From Nitrospira sp. SG-bin1 (GTDB lineage Bacteria > Nitrospirota > Nitrospiria > Nitrospirales > Nitrospiraceae): 64,000 bases of DNA. Under the pieces are notes generated by a model. It ran no database searches and had not been told where the DNA came from. It saw only the letters and a list, made by a program, of their open reading frames with translations. Positions within the stretch are counted from its first letter, which is position 1; each line of letters begins with the position of its first letter. The position numbers were made by a program, and so were the translations under genes. The stretch covers positions 1 through 64,000 of the forward strand of contig LVWS01000034.1 in the NCBI GenBank assembly GCA_002083365.1, given 5' to 3'. Shown here in pieces: positions 43,096 through 52,676 of the stretch.

Positions 43096-46000
43096 CTAAT
43101 GGACTGCACTTGCTTTCCGCTTCCGTTCCTCGATGACACGCTTGTAATCCACCGGCATCACCTTCACAAACTTCGGCAAGGTGGCGTCGAATGCGTCGAG
43201 CACCTGTTTGGCTTTTCGACTGCCGGTATACATGAAGTGTTTCGTGATCAATCCATGGAGCAGCTGCTTGTCTTCCTTAGTCGTGACCGGCTCCAGTTCG
43301 ACCATCCCCGTGTTGCAGCGGCTCTGGAATGTCCCGGCATCGTCCAGGACGAAGGCCACTCCCCCGGACATGCCGGCCGCGAAATTGCGGCCCGTCTTCC
43401 CAAGCACCACGACGACGCCTCCGGTCATGTATTCACAACCGTGATCGCCTGTTCCCTCGACGACGGCCTGTGCCCCGCTGTTCCGCACCGCGAACCGCTC
43501 ACCCGCCATGCCGTAGAAATAGGCTTCACCTTGCGTGGCTCCGTAGAGCGACGTATTGCCGATCAAAATCGTCTCTTCCGGGTTATACAGGATGTTCTTC
43601 GGCGGAAAAACGATGATCTTGCCGCCGGAGAGTCCCTTGCCGATATAGTCGTTGGACTCCCCTTCCAGCGTCAACGTGATACCTTTCGCCAAAAAGGCGC
43701 CGAAGGATTGCCCGGCTGAGCCCGTGAACTTGATCGAAATCGTGTCTTCGGGCAATCCGTCAAGCCCATACTTCTTCGCGATCTTGCTCGAGAGCACTGT
43801 GCCGGTCGTTCGATTGATGTTTCTGATCGGAAGATCGAATGAGATCTTCTCACCCTTTTCGATCGCATCCTTGCAGAGCTCGACGAGCTTGTTGTCGAGA
43901 ATGTCGGCGAGTCCGTGATCCTGCCTCCGCACACAGTAGCGGGGCACATCCGATGGTACATCCGGAGCCGTGAGGAGCGGGGTCAGATCCAGTCCTTTGG
44001 CCTTCCAATGGTCGACCGCTTTGGTGATCTTGAGTTTGTCGACACGGCCGACCATCTCGTTGATCGTCCGGAAGCCGAGCTTCGCCATGAGTTGCCGCGC
44101 TTCTTCGGCTACGAAGAACAGGTAGTTGACGATGTGTTCCGGCTTGCCGTTGAACTTCTTGCGCAATTCAGGATCTTGCGTCGCGATCCCGACCGGACAG
44201 GTGTTCAGATGACACTTGCGCATCATGATGCAGCCTTCGACGATCAACGGCGCCGTCGCAAAGCCGTATTCCTCCGCACCAAGCAACGTCGCAATCACCA
44301 CATCTCGTCCGGTCTTCATCTGACCGTCCGTTTCCACACGGATGCGCCCGCGCAAATCGTTCAGGACTAGCGTCTGGTGCGTTTCCGCCAACCCCAGTTC
44401 CCAGGGAATCCCGGCATACTTGATCGACGACAACGGTGACGCCCCTGTGCCTCCCGAGTCGCCGCTGATGAGCACTTTGTCCGCATGAGCCTTGGCGACT
44501 CCGGCCGCGACCGTCCCAACCCCCACCTCCGACACCAATTTCACGGACACACCGGCATCGGGATTGGAATTCTTCAGGTCGAAAATCAGCTGCGCCAAAT
44601 CCTCGATCGAATAGATGTCGTGGTGCGGCGGCGGCGAAATCAGTTGTACGCCAGGCGTGGCATAGCGGAAGCGCGCGATGTGTTCGTCCACCTTGTGCCC
44701 CGGCAGTTGGCCGCCTTCTCCGGGCTTGGCCCCTTGTGCCATCTTGATCTGCAATTCCCGCGCGTTCACGAGGTAATGCGCCGTGACCCCGAATCGGGCC
44801 GACGCCACCTGCTTGATGTAGCTGTTCTTCGAATCGCCGTTCGGCAAGGGCTTGAACCGCTCGGGATCTTCACCGCCTTCACCCGTATTGCTCTTGCCGC
44901 CGAGCCGGTTCATCGCGATCGCCAGCGTTTCGTGCGCTTCCTTGCTGATCGACCCGAACGACATCGCGCCGGTGTTGAAGCGCTTGACGATGTCTTTGGC
45001 CGGCTCCACTTCGTCGATCGGTATCGGTTGAGGATCGAACTTGAAGTCGAGCAGGCCGCGCAAGTTCGACCGCCGCTTGCTTTCATCGTTCACGATCTGC
45101 GCGAATTCGGCATAGGTCTTCGGGTCGTTCGAACGGCTGGCGTGCTGCAGCTTGGAGATCGTCTCCGGATTCCAGTTATGGTGCTCGCCCTGGATGCGGT
45201 AGTGGATCTCGCCGCCGAAATCGAGTTGTCGAATCGCGGCCGGCTCATAGGCTACACGGTGGCGGCGCAACGTCTCTTCGCCGATTTCGCCGATACCGAC
45301 TCCTTCCACGCGCGATGGTGTCCCGGTAAAGTAGCGGTCGATGAGTTCATGATTCAACCCGATCGCCTCGAAGATCTGCGCACCGCAGTAGGACTGTACG
45401 GTGGAGATTCCCATTTTCGAGAAAATCTTGAGCAACCCCTTGTTGATGGCCTTGATGAATTTTCCCTCCGCGGTCTGCGCGTCGAGCCCTTCCGGCAGAT
45501 AATTGTCGCGTTCCATGTCGACGAGCGATTCAAAGACCAGATACGGATTGATCGTCCCGGCACCATAGCCGAGCAAACAGGCGAACTGATGGACGTCGCG
45601 CGGCTCGCCGGTTTCCAGGATCAGGCCCACTTCCGTTCTCGTACACTCACGAACCAGGTGGTGGTGAACGGCGGAGATACCGAGCAGACTCGGGATCGGC
45701 GCCCACTCTTCATTGACACCACGATCGCTCAGGATCAGGAACTTGTAACCTTCCTTGATCGCCTGCGAGGCCTGCCGGCACAGTTCGTCGACCGCCTCGC
45801 CCAGCCCATCCGGCCCTTCGGCGACGCGGAACAACATCCGGAGCGTCTTGCTCTTGAAGTGGGGATCGGAAATCCCGCGGATCTTTTGCAAATCGGCGTT
45901 CGTGAGAATCGGCTGCTGCACCTTGATGCGGCGACACGACTCCGGCGATTCGTCCATCAAGTTGGGCTTCGGACCGATATTCGTCACGAGCGACATCACG

Positions 46001-47613
46001 AGTTGCTCGCGGATCGGATCGATGGGGGGATTCGTCACCTGCGCGAAGAGCTGCTTGAAATACTTGAACAGGAGTTGCGGCCGATCAGATAGTACCGCCA
46101 ACGGCGTATCGGTGCCCATCGAGGAGACGGCTTCTTCGCCCGTCACGATCATCGGCGTGATGACCATCTTCAGTTCCTCGACCGTGTAACCGAAGGCTTG
46201 CTGCCGCTGGCGGATGGTCGGATGGTCCGGCTGCGGAACATTCAACGGATCCGGCAACTCGTCCAGCGAGACGCCGTACTGCGTCACCCAACTACGATAG
46301 GGCTTGCGGCCGACGATATCGGCCTTGATCTCCTCGTCATCGATGATGCGGCCCTGTACGGTGTCGACAAGGAACATGCGACCAGGTTGGAGCCGACCCT
46401 TCATGCGAATCTCCTTCGCGTCGGCCGGCAAAACCCCGGCCTCGGAGGCCAGCACCACGAGACCGTCGGTCGTCACTTGGTAGCGGCAGGGACGCAGCCC
46501 ATTCCGGTCCAACGTCGCGCCGATCATCTTGCCGTCGGTAAAACAGACGGCCGCCGGTCCGTCCCAGGGCTCCATCATCGCCGCGTGGTACTGATAGAAC
46601 CCACGGCGATCCAAATCCATCTGTGGATTCGCCACCCACGGCTCGGGAATCAACATCATCATGGCATGCGGCAGCGAGCGACCCCCGAGCAGCAGAAATT
46701 CCAGGGCATTGTCCAGACAGGCCGAGTCGCTTTGATTCTCCGAGACGATCGGGAAAAGCTTCTCCATGTCCTTCCCGAACAGCTCGGAATGAAGACGACC
46801 TTGGCGAGCCTTCATCCAATTGACGTTCCCCTTCAGCGTATTGATTTCCCCGTTATGACATACATACCGATAGGGATGGGCCCGCGGCCACGTAGGAAAC
46901 GTATTCGTGCTGAAGCGGGAATGCACCAAGGCCAGCGCGCTCACCATCCGTTCATCGGTGAGGTCCTGGTAGTAGGCCGCCATTTGATGCGGCAACAAGA
47001 GCCCTTTATAGACGATCGTGTTCGCCGACAAGCTGACCACGTAGAAATGCTCTCGACCCTGAATGGCCGACTCGGCCACGGCCGTTTCAACTCGTTTGCG
47101 GACCACATACAACTTTCGCTCGAACTGCGCTTCATTCAGGGCATCGCGGGCGATGAAGATCTGCCGCATGAAGGGCTCGGTGGTTCTCGCTTGAGCACCA
47201 ATCTGGTCGCTCTTCACCGGTACATCACGCCATCCAAGTAAGCGAAGGCCCTCCTCCTGAATGATCTCGGTGAACAGTTTTTCGCACAGCCGTCGGGAAT
47301 CCGAATTGGGAGGAAGAAACAGCTGGCCTACTCCGTACTCGCCCACGTCCGGCAACGACACACCGGCATCGCCTGCGACCCGCTTCAGAAAGGCGTGAGG
47401 GACTTGCAAAAGAATTCCTGCTCCATCCCCGGTGGAGGGATCACTCCCCTGTGCTCCGCGATGGGTCAGATTCTCCAATACCTGAAGTCCTTTGCGGACG
47501 ATGTCGTGGGATTTCCTCCCTTTGATGTTGACGACAAAGCCGATCCCACAGGAATCCTTCTCGTGCTGAGGATCATAGAGTCCTTGCTGGCGGGGAAACC
47601 CAGGAATATTCAT
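43096..47613 (-). CDS. gltB: glutamate synthase, large subunit
   Basis: A 1505-residue protein of normal length. The first 21 residues are a propeptide, removed to expose the catalytic Cys22 (KDSCGIGF). Domains in order: class II glutamine amidotransferase (about 22-420), central domain, FMN-binding synthase domain (about 830-1200) with the 3Fe-4S cluster motif CIMMRKCHLNTCPVG, and the C-terminal beta-helix domain (GGKIIVFPPK, GATQGEAYFYGMAGERFAVRNSG). The enzyme assimilates ammonia with glutamine synthetase. gltD lies downstream. No NAC or NtrC site is recognisable upstream. Confidence 0.96.
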   Translation of the reverse strand: MNIPGFPRQQGLYDPQHEKDSCGIGFVVNIKGRKSHDIVRKGLQVLENLTHRGAQGSDPSTGDGAGILLQVPHAFLKRVAGDAGVSLPDVGEYGVGQLFLPPNSDSRRLCEKLFTEIIQEEGLRLLGWRDVPVKSDQIGAQARTTEPFMRQIFIARDALNEAQFERKLYVVRKRVETAVAESAIQGREHFYVVSLSANTIVYKGLLLPHQMAAYYQDLTDERMVSALALVHSRFSTNTFPTWPRAHPYRYVCHNGEINTLKGNVNWMKARQGRLHSELFGKDMEKLFPIVSENQSDSACLDNALEFLLLGGRSLPHAMMMLIPEPWVANPQMDLDRRGFYQYHAAMMEPWDGPAAVCFTDGKMIGATLDRNGLRPCRYQVTTDGLVVLASEAGVLPADAKEIRMKGRLQPGRMFLVDTVQGRIIDDEEIKADIVGRKPYRSWVTQYGVSLDELPDPLNVPQPDHPTIRQRQQAFGYTVEELKMVITPMIVTGEEAVSSMGTDTPLAVLSDRPQLLFKYFKQLFAQVTNPPIDPIREQLVMSLVTNIGPKPNLMDESPESCRRIKVQQPILTNADLQKIRGISDPHFKSKTLRMLFRVAEGPDGLGEAVDELCRQASQAIKEGYKFLILSDRGVNEEWAPIPSLLGISAVHHHLVRECTRTEVGLILETGEPRDVHQFACLLGYGAGTINPYLVFESLVDMERDNYLPEGLDAQTAEGKFIKAINKGLLKIFSKMGISTVQSYCGAQIFEAIGLNHELIDRYFTGTPSRVEGVGIGEIGEETLRRHRVAYEPAAIRQLDFGGEIHYRIQGEHHNWNPETISKLQHASRSNDPKTYAEFAQIVNDESKRRSNLRGLLDFKFDPQPIPIDEVEPAKDIVKRFNTGAMSFGSISKEAHETLAIAMNRLGGKSNTGEGGEDPERFKPLPNGDSKNSYIKQVASARFGVTAHYLVNARELQIKMAQGAKPGEGGQLPGHKVDEHIARFRYATPGVQLISPPPHHDIYSIEDLAQLIFDLKNSNPDAGVSVKLVSEVGVGTVAAGVAKAHADKVLISGDSGGTGASPLSSIKYAGIPWELGLAETHQTLVLNDLRGRIRVETDGQMKTGRDVVIATLLGAEEYGFATAPLIVEGCIMMRKCHLNTCPVGIATQDPELRKKFNGKPEHIVNYLFFVAEEARQLMAKLGFRTINEMVGRVDKLKITKAVDHWKAKGLDLTPLLTAPDVPSDVPRYCVRRQDHGLADILDNKLVELCKDAIEKGEKISFDLPIRNINRTTGTVLSSKIAKKYGLDGLPEDTISIKFTGSAGQSFGAFLAKGITLTLEGESNDYIGKGLSGGKIIVFPPKNILYNPEETILIGNTSLYGATQGEAYFYGMAGERFAVRNSGAQAVVEGTGDHGCEYMTGGVVVVLGKTGRNFAAGMSGGVAFVLDDAGTFQSRCNTGMVELEPVTTKEDKQLLHGLITKHFMYTGSRKAKQVLDAFDATLPKFVKVMPVDYKRVIEERKRKASAVH

Positions 47614-47798
47614 GCGCCTATCTCGTTCAAAGAGTGAGAGTTTCTTTATGGTATGGGGAATAGAGCACGCGAGAAACCATGGGTGAATCTGCCCCCTTAC
47701 CGCTCAGGGTGAACCTCACCCGATCGTTACGGTGGGACCTTACTGGATGGGTCATTCCTGTGTCAAGATTACGATAGACCTATACCGCTTTCATTTGC

Positions 47799-47828
47799 TT
47801 GACTTTATTTCCTCGGCTGCCATACCAT
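47799..47828 (+). promoter_or_regulatory. candidate promoter of the prenyl synthase gene (leaderless)
   Basis: TTGACT (47799-47804), 18 bases, then TACCAT (47823-47828). The ATG at 47836 lies seven bases after the -10 and has no Shine-Dalgarno sequence. Confidence 0.5.
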
Positions 47829-47835
47829 CCGCCGC

Positions 47836-48840
47836 ATGACACAAGGTCCAGTCATCGCCATTCTCCACAGCATGTCGGACGTGTGGGACGCCTACCGTGA
47901 TGAACTGGACGGCGTAGAGGACCGGGTCAGAAAAAATCTCGACTCCAGCGTGACGCTGGTCAATACCGTTGCCGCCCACATCCTGAGCGGCGGGGGCAAG
48001 CGCATCCGTCCCCTGCTCCTCCTCTTATCGGCCCGTCTCTGCGGCTATCTCGGCACCGAGCACCATCAACTCGGCAGTATCGTGGAGTTCATCCATACCG
48101 CCACGCTGCTCCACGACGACGTCGTGGACGATGCCGATCTTCGGAGAGGCAGGCGAACCGCACGCAGGGTGTGGGGAAACCAGATCAGCATTCTGGTCGG
48201 CGATTACCTCTATACGAAGGCCATGTGCAAGGTCGTCGAGTTCCAGAGTCAAGGCATCAATGAAGTCCTGGCCGAGGCGTGCAAGAAAATGGCGGAAGGC
48301 GAAGTCCTTCAGCTGTACTACAACGGCAATCCTTCGATGCCGGAGAGCGACTATATCAAGATCGTGGAGCACAAGACCGCCGGCCTGATCGCCGCGGCCT
48401 GCCGCATGGGCGCCATTCTGGCGGAAGCGTCGGACACGCACCAGGAAGCGCTGTTCCGCTTCGGTCAATACCTCGGCATCGCCTTTCAAGTCGCCGACGA
48501 TACCTTGGACTACACCGCCAACGGCGAATCGCTCGGGAAGACGATCGGACAGGATCTCCGGCAGGGAAAGGCGACGCTGCCCCTTCTGCATCTGTTGCAC
48601 CATTGCTCGGAGCAAGACCGCCAGATGATTAAGGATCGGATGGAAACCCGAACTCTGAGCACGGCCGATCTTGAACGAATCTTACTGTTGATGGCCGATT
48701 TCGGCTCGATCGCGTATGCCATGGACCGCGCGAGCGCGTATATTACCGCCGCCAAGCATGAGCTCGAACGATTCGAGGATAGTACCGCACGGCGCGCGCT
48801 GTTGGTCGCCGCTGATTATATGATTACCCGCGACCGGTAG
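47836..48840 (+). CDS. polyprenyl (octaprenyl/heptaprenyl) diphosphate synthase
   Basis: A 334-residue trans-prenyltransferase that lengthens farnesyl or geranylgeranyl diphosphate with isopentenyl units to the side chain of quinones. Motifs: GGGKRIRP, first Asp-rich motif LLHDDVVDD, and second FQVADDTLDY. Residues before the first Asp-rich motif (FIHTATLLHDD) are small or hydrophobic at the chain-length positions, which favours a long product, but the exact length cannot be read. The start has no ribosome binding site and a good -10 lies seven bases before the ATG. It diverges from gltB. Confidence 0.9.
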   Translation: MTQGPVIAILHSMSDVWDAYRDELDGVEDRVRKNLDSSVTLVNTVAAHILSGGGKRIRPLLLLLSARLCGYLGTEHHQLGSIVEFIHTATLLHDDVVDDADLRRGRRTARRVWGNQISILVGDYLYTKAMCKVVEFQSQGINEVLAEACKKMAEGEVLQLYYNGNPSMPESDYIKIVEHKTAGLIAAACRMGAILAEASDTHQEALFRFGQYLGIAFQVADDTLDYTANGESLGKTIGQDLRQGKATLPLLHLLHHCSEQDRQMIKDRMETRTLSTADLERILLLMADFGSIAYAMDRASAYITAAKHELERFEDSTARRALLVAADYMITRDR

Positions 48841-48966
48841 CCGTCGTCCCGCCAGCAGGAAGGACGCCGGGCCCTCGGAGCGGCACGGCGTAGGACTAAA
48901 GAATTCCGCTCTCTCCTGTAACCATCAAACCGTCGTCGCTGTCACGACATTGCCAAGAGGTTGCTC

Positions 48967-50289
48967 ATGTCACAGATTTTTCCGTTTCAGGGCATACTGT
49001 ACGACCAGACGCTCGTGGGCGCCATTGAGAATGTGGTCGCCCCCCCGTACGACATCATCGACGCACATGGGCAGAAACAGCTGCACGACCGTCATCCCCA
49101 CAATATTATCCGAATGGAATTAGGACTCGATCAGCCCGGGGACGATCGGGCCCACAATCGGTACACCCGTGCAGCCGCGACGCTGCAAACCTGGCTCAAC
49201 GACGGAATCCTCAAGCGGGACACGCGGCCTGCCGTCTACTACCACACGATTGAATACACGCCTCCCTACTCGCCGCCCGATGCCCCGAAGAAAATACTCC
49301 GGGGATTCTTGGCCCTGGCAAAGTTGGAAGCGCTCGACTCCGGACATATCTATCCCCATGAGAATACGCGCGCCGCGGCAAAGACGGATCGCCTGAATCT
49401 GATCGAAGCCTGTCGTTCCAACTTCAGCCCGATCTGGTCCCTCTATTCGGACCCGCTCGGTGCCGTCATTCAATTTCTGGAAACGGCGGTCAAAGGCACG
49501 CCCGCGCGCTACGATTTCCAAGACGATGCCGGCTGTCGCGAACGCCTCTGGGCCGTGACGGAGGAGGCCGTGCTGAAACAAATCACCGATGCGATGCAGA
49601 GCAAACCGCTGTTCATCGCGGACGGCCACCATCGCTATGAAACCGCCTTGAACTATCAAAAACTCCGAAGACAGCAGACAGGTCCTCGGACCGGGCTGCA
49701 ACCCTACGACTCGGTCTTGATGCTGCTGGCACCGCTTGAAGATCCGGGGTTGACGGTGTTGCCGACGCATCGAGTGACAACGACCCCCTTGCCTCCTTGG
49801 AACCAGATCAAGACCGCGCTGAGCGACCTGTTCGAGTTTCGAGAATTCCCATTCAACGCATCCACCGAACGCCAAGCGCGCGCACAGTTCCTGACCAGCT
49901 TGCGGACTGAGGGAAAGAATGCCCCGGTATTCGGGCTGACCCGACAAGGCGACGACCGCTACGTCACCCTCACGCTGAAGCCGGCCCATCGACCTTCTTC
50001 TCAGGCCTCTCCTCGGGCCAGACTCGACGTCTCCCTGCTGCAACAGCTGATCGTGACGAAGCTTTGCCCCACGCAGCAGGAACAAGAGGCCATCGTGTAT
50101 ACCAAGGATGACCATGAAGCCCTGGACTGGGCAGCTAATGGGACCGGGACGGGCGCATTCCTGCTCAACGCCACGAAGGTCAGCGAAGTGCAAGCCGTGG
50201 CGGCCGCGGGCGAGCGGATGCCGCACAAGTCAACGTATTTTTATCCGAAGCCGTTGACGGGGCTTGTCATCAACGTGATGCACGATTGA
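48967..50289 (+). CDS. DUF1015 family protein
   Basis: A 440-residue protein. The ATG at 48967 has gagg six bases upstream; the TTG at 48961 is less likely. Family features: the N-terminal VVAPPYDIIDAHGQ, GYLAL-like FLALAKLEALDSGHIYPHENT, then the highly conserved FIADGHHRYETALNY near residue 218, and MLLAPLEDPGLTVLPTHRV. DUF1015 has no proven function; an HHRYE core suggests an enzyme. It is soluble. It lies between the prenyl synthase and an NtrC-type regulator. Confidence 0.85.
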   Translation: MSQIFPFQGILYDQTLVGAIENVVAPPYDIIDAHGQKQLHDRHPHNIIRMELGLDQPGDDRAHNRYTRAAATLQTWLNDGILKRDTRPAVYYHTIEYTPPYSPPDAPKKILRGFLALAKLEALDSGHIYPHENTRAAAKTDRLNLIEACRSNFSPIWSLYSDPLGAVIQFLETAVKGTPARYDFQDDAGCRERLWAVTEEAVLKQITDAMQSKPLFIADGHHRYETALNYQKLRRQQTGPRTGLQPYDSVLMLLAPLEDPGLTVLPTHRVTTTPLPPWNQIKTALSDLFEFREFPFNASTERQARAQFLTSLRTEGKNAPVFGLTRQGDDRYVTLTLKPAHRPSSQASPRARLDVSLLQQLIVTKLCPTQQEQEAIVYTKDDHEALDWAANGTGTGAFLLNATKVSEVQAVAAAGERMPHKSTYFYPKPLTGLVINVMHD

Positions 50290-50394
50290 GGCGGAGATGT
50301 CCAGCCTATCGCCGCTCGCCACATGGCGCACCGACCCCTCCGGCCGATTCGCCCATAACGGACTGCCGATGGCCGGAGACAGAAAGCTATTCCG

Positions 50395-51759
50395 ATGAAC
50401 GCCAAAATTCTGATCGTCGATGATGACCCCGACATCGTCATGATGCTCGAGGACCGGCTACACGCGTCCGGATACGAAACCGTCGTGGCCACCGAGGGAC
50501 AACAAGCACTGGACCAAATCGTTCTCGAATCGCCTCAGCTGATCCTCTTGGACCTCACGCTCCCCAAAGTATCGGGGCTCGATGTCCTCAAGCGTCTATC
50601 CCAGATGAAGCCGTCGGAAAGTCCTCCCGTCATTGTCATGACCGCGCATGCGTCCATTGAAGCCGCGGTGGAGGCCATGAAGGAAGGCGCGTACGACTTC
50701 CTCACCAAACCGCTCGACAAGGACCATCTCTTGATCGTGATCCGCAAAGCCCTGGAGCGGGATGCGCTGCGACGGCAAGTCGCGTATCTGCGTTCCGAAG
50801 TCGACGGCCGCTACGCCTCCATCGTCGGCAACAGCCCCTCCGTGAGGTCCGTCGTGGAAGCGGCACAACGGGCCGCCAAATCCGACGCGAGCGTGTTGCT
50901 CCTGGGCGAAAGCGGAACCGGCAAGGAACTGTTCGCCCGCTCCATCCATCAGTGGAGCCATCGTTGCGCGATGCCGCTCATCGTCATCAACTGCGTCGCG
51001 TTGACGGAAACGTTGCTGGAGAATGAATTGTTCGGACACGAGCGAGGCGCGTTCACCGGAGCGGACCGACAGCAGAAAGGCAAGCTGGAAATGGCCGACG
51101 GTGGGACGGTCTTCCTCGACGAGATCGGAGATATGTCCCTTCCGTTGCAAGCGAAGTTGTTACGTGTCTTGCAGGACCGGGAATTTCACCGCGTGGGCGG
51201 GTCCAAGACCGTCTCGGTGAACATTCGCATCATCGCGGCCACGAACAAGGACCTTCGGCAAGCCGTGAGAGCCGGTCAGTTTCGCGAAGACCTCTATTTC
51301 CGGCTCAACGTCGTGACGCTCACCCTGCCGCCGCTTCGCGAACGATCGGGAGACATTCCGGCCCTCGCCCAATTCTTTTTGGATCGCCATACGAGAGACG
51401 CCAAACGACCGGGCATGGTGTTGAGTCCTCCTGCGATCGACGCCTTGACCCACTATCCGTGGCCGGGCAATATTCGGGAATTGGATAATGTGATCGCGCG
51501 CGCCGTCGTCTTGAGCCTGAAGGACACCATCGAACCGGAGACGTTGGCACTCCGAGCGGAAGACTCCACGCTCCGCCAAAGCGGGGACGCTGCTCTGCCG
51601 TATCTGAACCTCCCCTACCATGAATCGATGGAACAACACAGCCGTTACATCATCGCGCGCGCGATGGAGCGGGCCGAAGGCAATCAGACGAAGGCGGCCG
51701 ACTCGCTCAAGCTCCAGCGAACCTATCTGGCTCGGTTACTCAAACAGCAAAAAGAATAG
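50395..51759 (+). CDS. NtrC-family sigma-54 response regulator
   Basis: A 454-residue regulator with three domains. The receiver (1-120) has the phosphoacceptor Asp53 (LLDLTLPK), with acidic residues at VDDD. The sigma-54-activating AAA domain (about 140-375) has Walker A GESGTGKE, the sigma-54 loop GAFTGA, and GGTVFLDEIGD. The C-terminal Fis-type helix-turn-helix (410-454) reads NQTKAADSLKLQRTYLARLLK. No histidine kinase gene lies near, so its input and targets are unknown. It starts 105 bases after DUF1015 and converges with murU. Confidence 0.92.
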   Translation: MNAKILIVDDDPDIVMMLEDRLHASGYETVVATEGQQALDQIVLESPQLILLDLTLPKVSGLDVLKRLSQMKPSESPPVIVMTAHASIEAAVEAMKEGAYDFLTKPLDKDHLLIVIRKALERDALRRQVAYLRSEVDGRYASIVGNSPSVRSVVEAAQRAAKSDASVLLLGESGTGKELFARSIHQWSHRCAMPLIVINCVALTETLLENELFGHERGAFTGADRQQKGKLEMADGGTVFLDEIGDMSLPLQAKLLRVLQDREFHRVGGSKTVSVNIRIIAATNKDLRQAVRAGQFREDLYFRLNVVTLTLPPLRERSGDIPALAQFFLDRHTRDAKRPGMVLSPPAIDALTHYPWPGNIRELDNVIARAVVLSLKDTIEPETLALRAEDSTLRQSGDAALPYLNLPYHESMEQHSRYIIARAMERAEGNQTKAADSLKLQRTYLARLLKQQKE

Positions 51760-51819
51760 GGATGATACGGATGGCGGCAATTGGTGAAGCATCGCAACCC
51801 CGATCGACCGTTTCTTTTC

Positions 51820-52578
51820 TTACGTGAGGGGAACAGGCGGCTTCTTCGGCCGCCGGTCTTGCAAACGGATCAATCCCGCTCGGACATCCCGTTCGGTCTC
51901 CGCATAACGCTCGGCCGTGCCGATGTCCGACCAATAGCCCCGTACGTCGTACCCGAGAACCGGTTCTCCGCGCTCGATCGCGTTCACATAGGGCTCGATG
52001 ATCGAGGAAGCCACTCCTTTCGGCACCTGCCGAAGCAACCGAGGGTGGAGGATGTGAATCCCGGCGAACATGCGCGGCGTCGTTGGAACGGATTCCACAA
52101 GCCCTTTTCCGTTGATGCGCAGGATTTGCCCTCCGTCTCCGACCTCGACCAACCCCCAACGGGCCGCGTCCGGATCTTCGCGAAGCACCAAGGTGGCGGC
52201 CGCGTTCCGCGTGCGGTGAAAATCGCGGAGCGCCTCAAGGTCCAATTCCACCAGCGTATCCCCGTTGAGAATCAGAACCGGCTCTCCTGAGAAGTGCGGC
52301 TCGGCCTGCTTGATCCCGCCTCCGGTTCCCAGGATGACCGGCTCATGCGAGTAGATGATCCGCAGCCCGAACTTCGAGCCGTTACCCAACGCCTGTTCGA
52401 TCATCGGCCCCAGATGATGCAGGTTGATGATCACGTGGTGAAATCCATGCCGTTTCAACAGCAAAAGATTCCAGACGATGAGCGGCGTTCCCCCGACCGG
52501 CAACAGCGGTTTCGGAATGGTGTTTGTCAGCGGCCTCAGGCGGGTACCAAGACCGGCCGCAAGAATCATGGCCTTCAT
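51820..52578 (-). CDS. murU: MurU-like N-acetylmuramate 1-phosphate uridylyltransferase
   Basis: A 252-residue nucleotidyltransferase. The N-terminal signature GLGTRLRPLTNTIPKPLLPV is that of sugar-1-phosphate nucleotidyltransferases, with the metal Asp in LILNGDTLVELD. The short size and the AmgK-like kinase gene next to it match MurU, which makes UDP-MurNAc from MurNAc 1-phosphate in peptidoglycan recycling. Alone it could be a mannose- or glucose-1-phosphate enzyme. A repeat pair lies in the 98-bp gap to the kinase gene. Confidence 0.8.
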   Translation of the reverse strand: MKAMILAAGLGTRLRPLTNTIPKPLLPVGGTPLIVWNLLLLKRHGFHHVIINLHHLGPMIEQALGNGSKFGLRIIYSHEPVILGTGGGIKQAEPHFSGEPVLILNGDTLVELDLEALRDFHRTRNAAATLVLREDPDAARWGLVEVGDGGQILRINGKGLVESVPTTPRMFAGIHILHPRLLRQVPKGVASSIIEPYVNAIERGEPVLGYDVRGYWSDIGTAERYAETERDVRAGLIRLQDRRPKKPPVPLT

Positions 52579-52584
52579 AATGAA

Positions 52585-52663
52585 GCGTTGAGCGCTGAGT
52601 TTTGAGTTGGAAGCGAGAAACGAACCACGGTATTCGACTCAACACTCACAGTTTACAACTCAG
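52585..52663. repeat. ACTCA-type repeat pair in inverted orientation
   Basis: Copy one (52585-52609, gcgttgagcgctgagttttgagttg) and copy two (52636-52663, gactcaacactcacagtttacaactcag) are imperfect inverted copies around a 26-base centre. Related to the repeat at 37429-37459. They fill most of the gap between amgK and murU. Confidence 0.55.
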
Positions 52664-52676
52664 AATTCGTACCCGG

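Noticed and set aside
44485..46092. 535-codon plus-strand frame
   Set aside because: Antisense shadow of gltB, produced by GC-rich codon use.
49120..50226. 368-codon minus-strand frame
   Set aside because: Antisense shadow of the DUF1015 gene.
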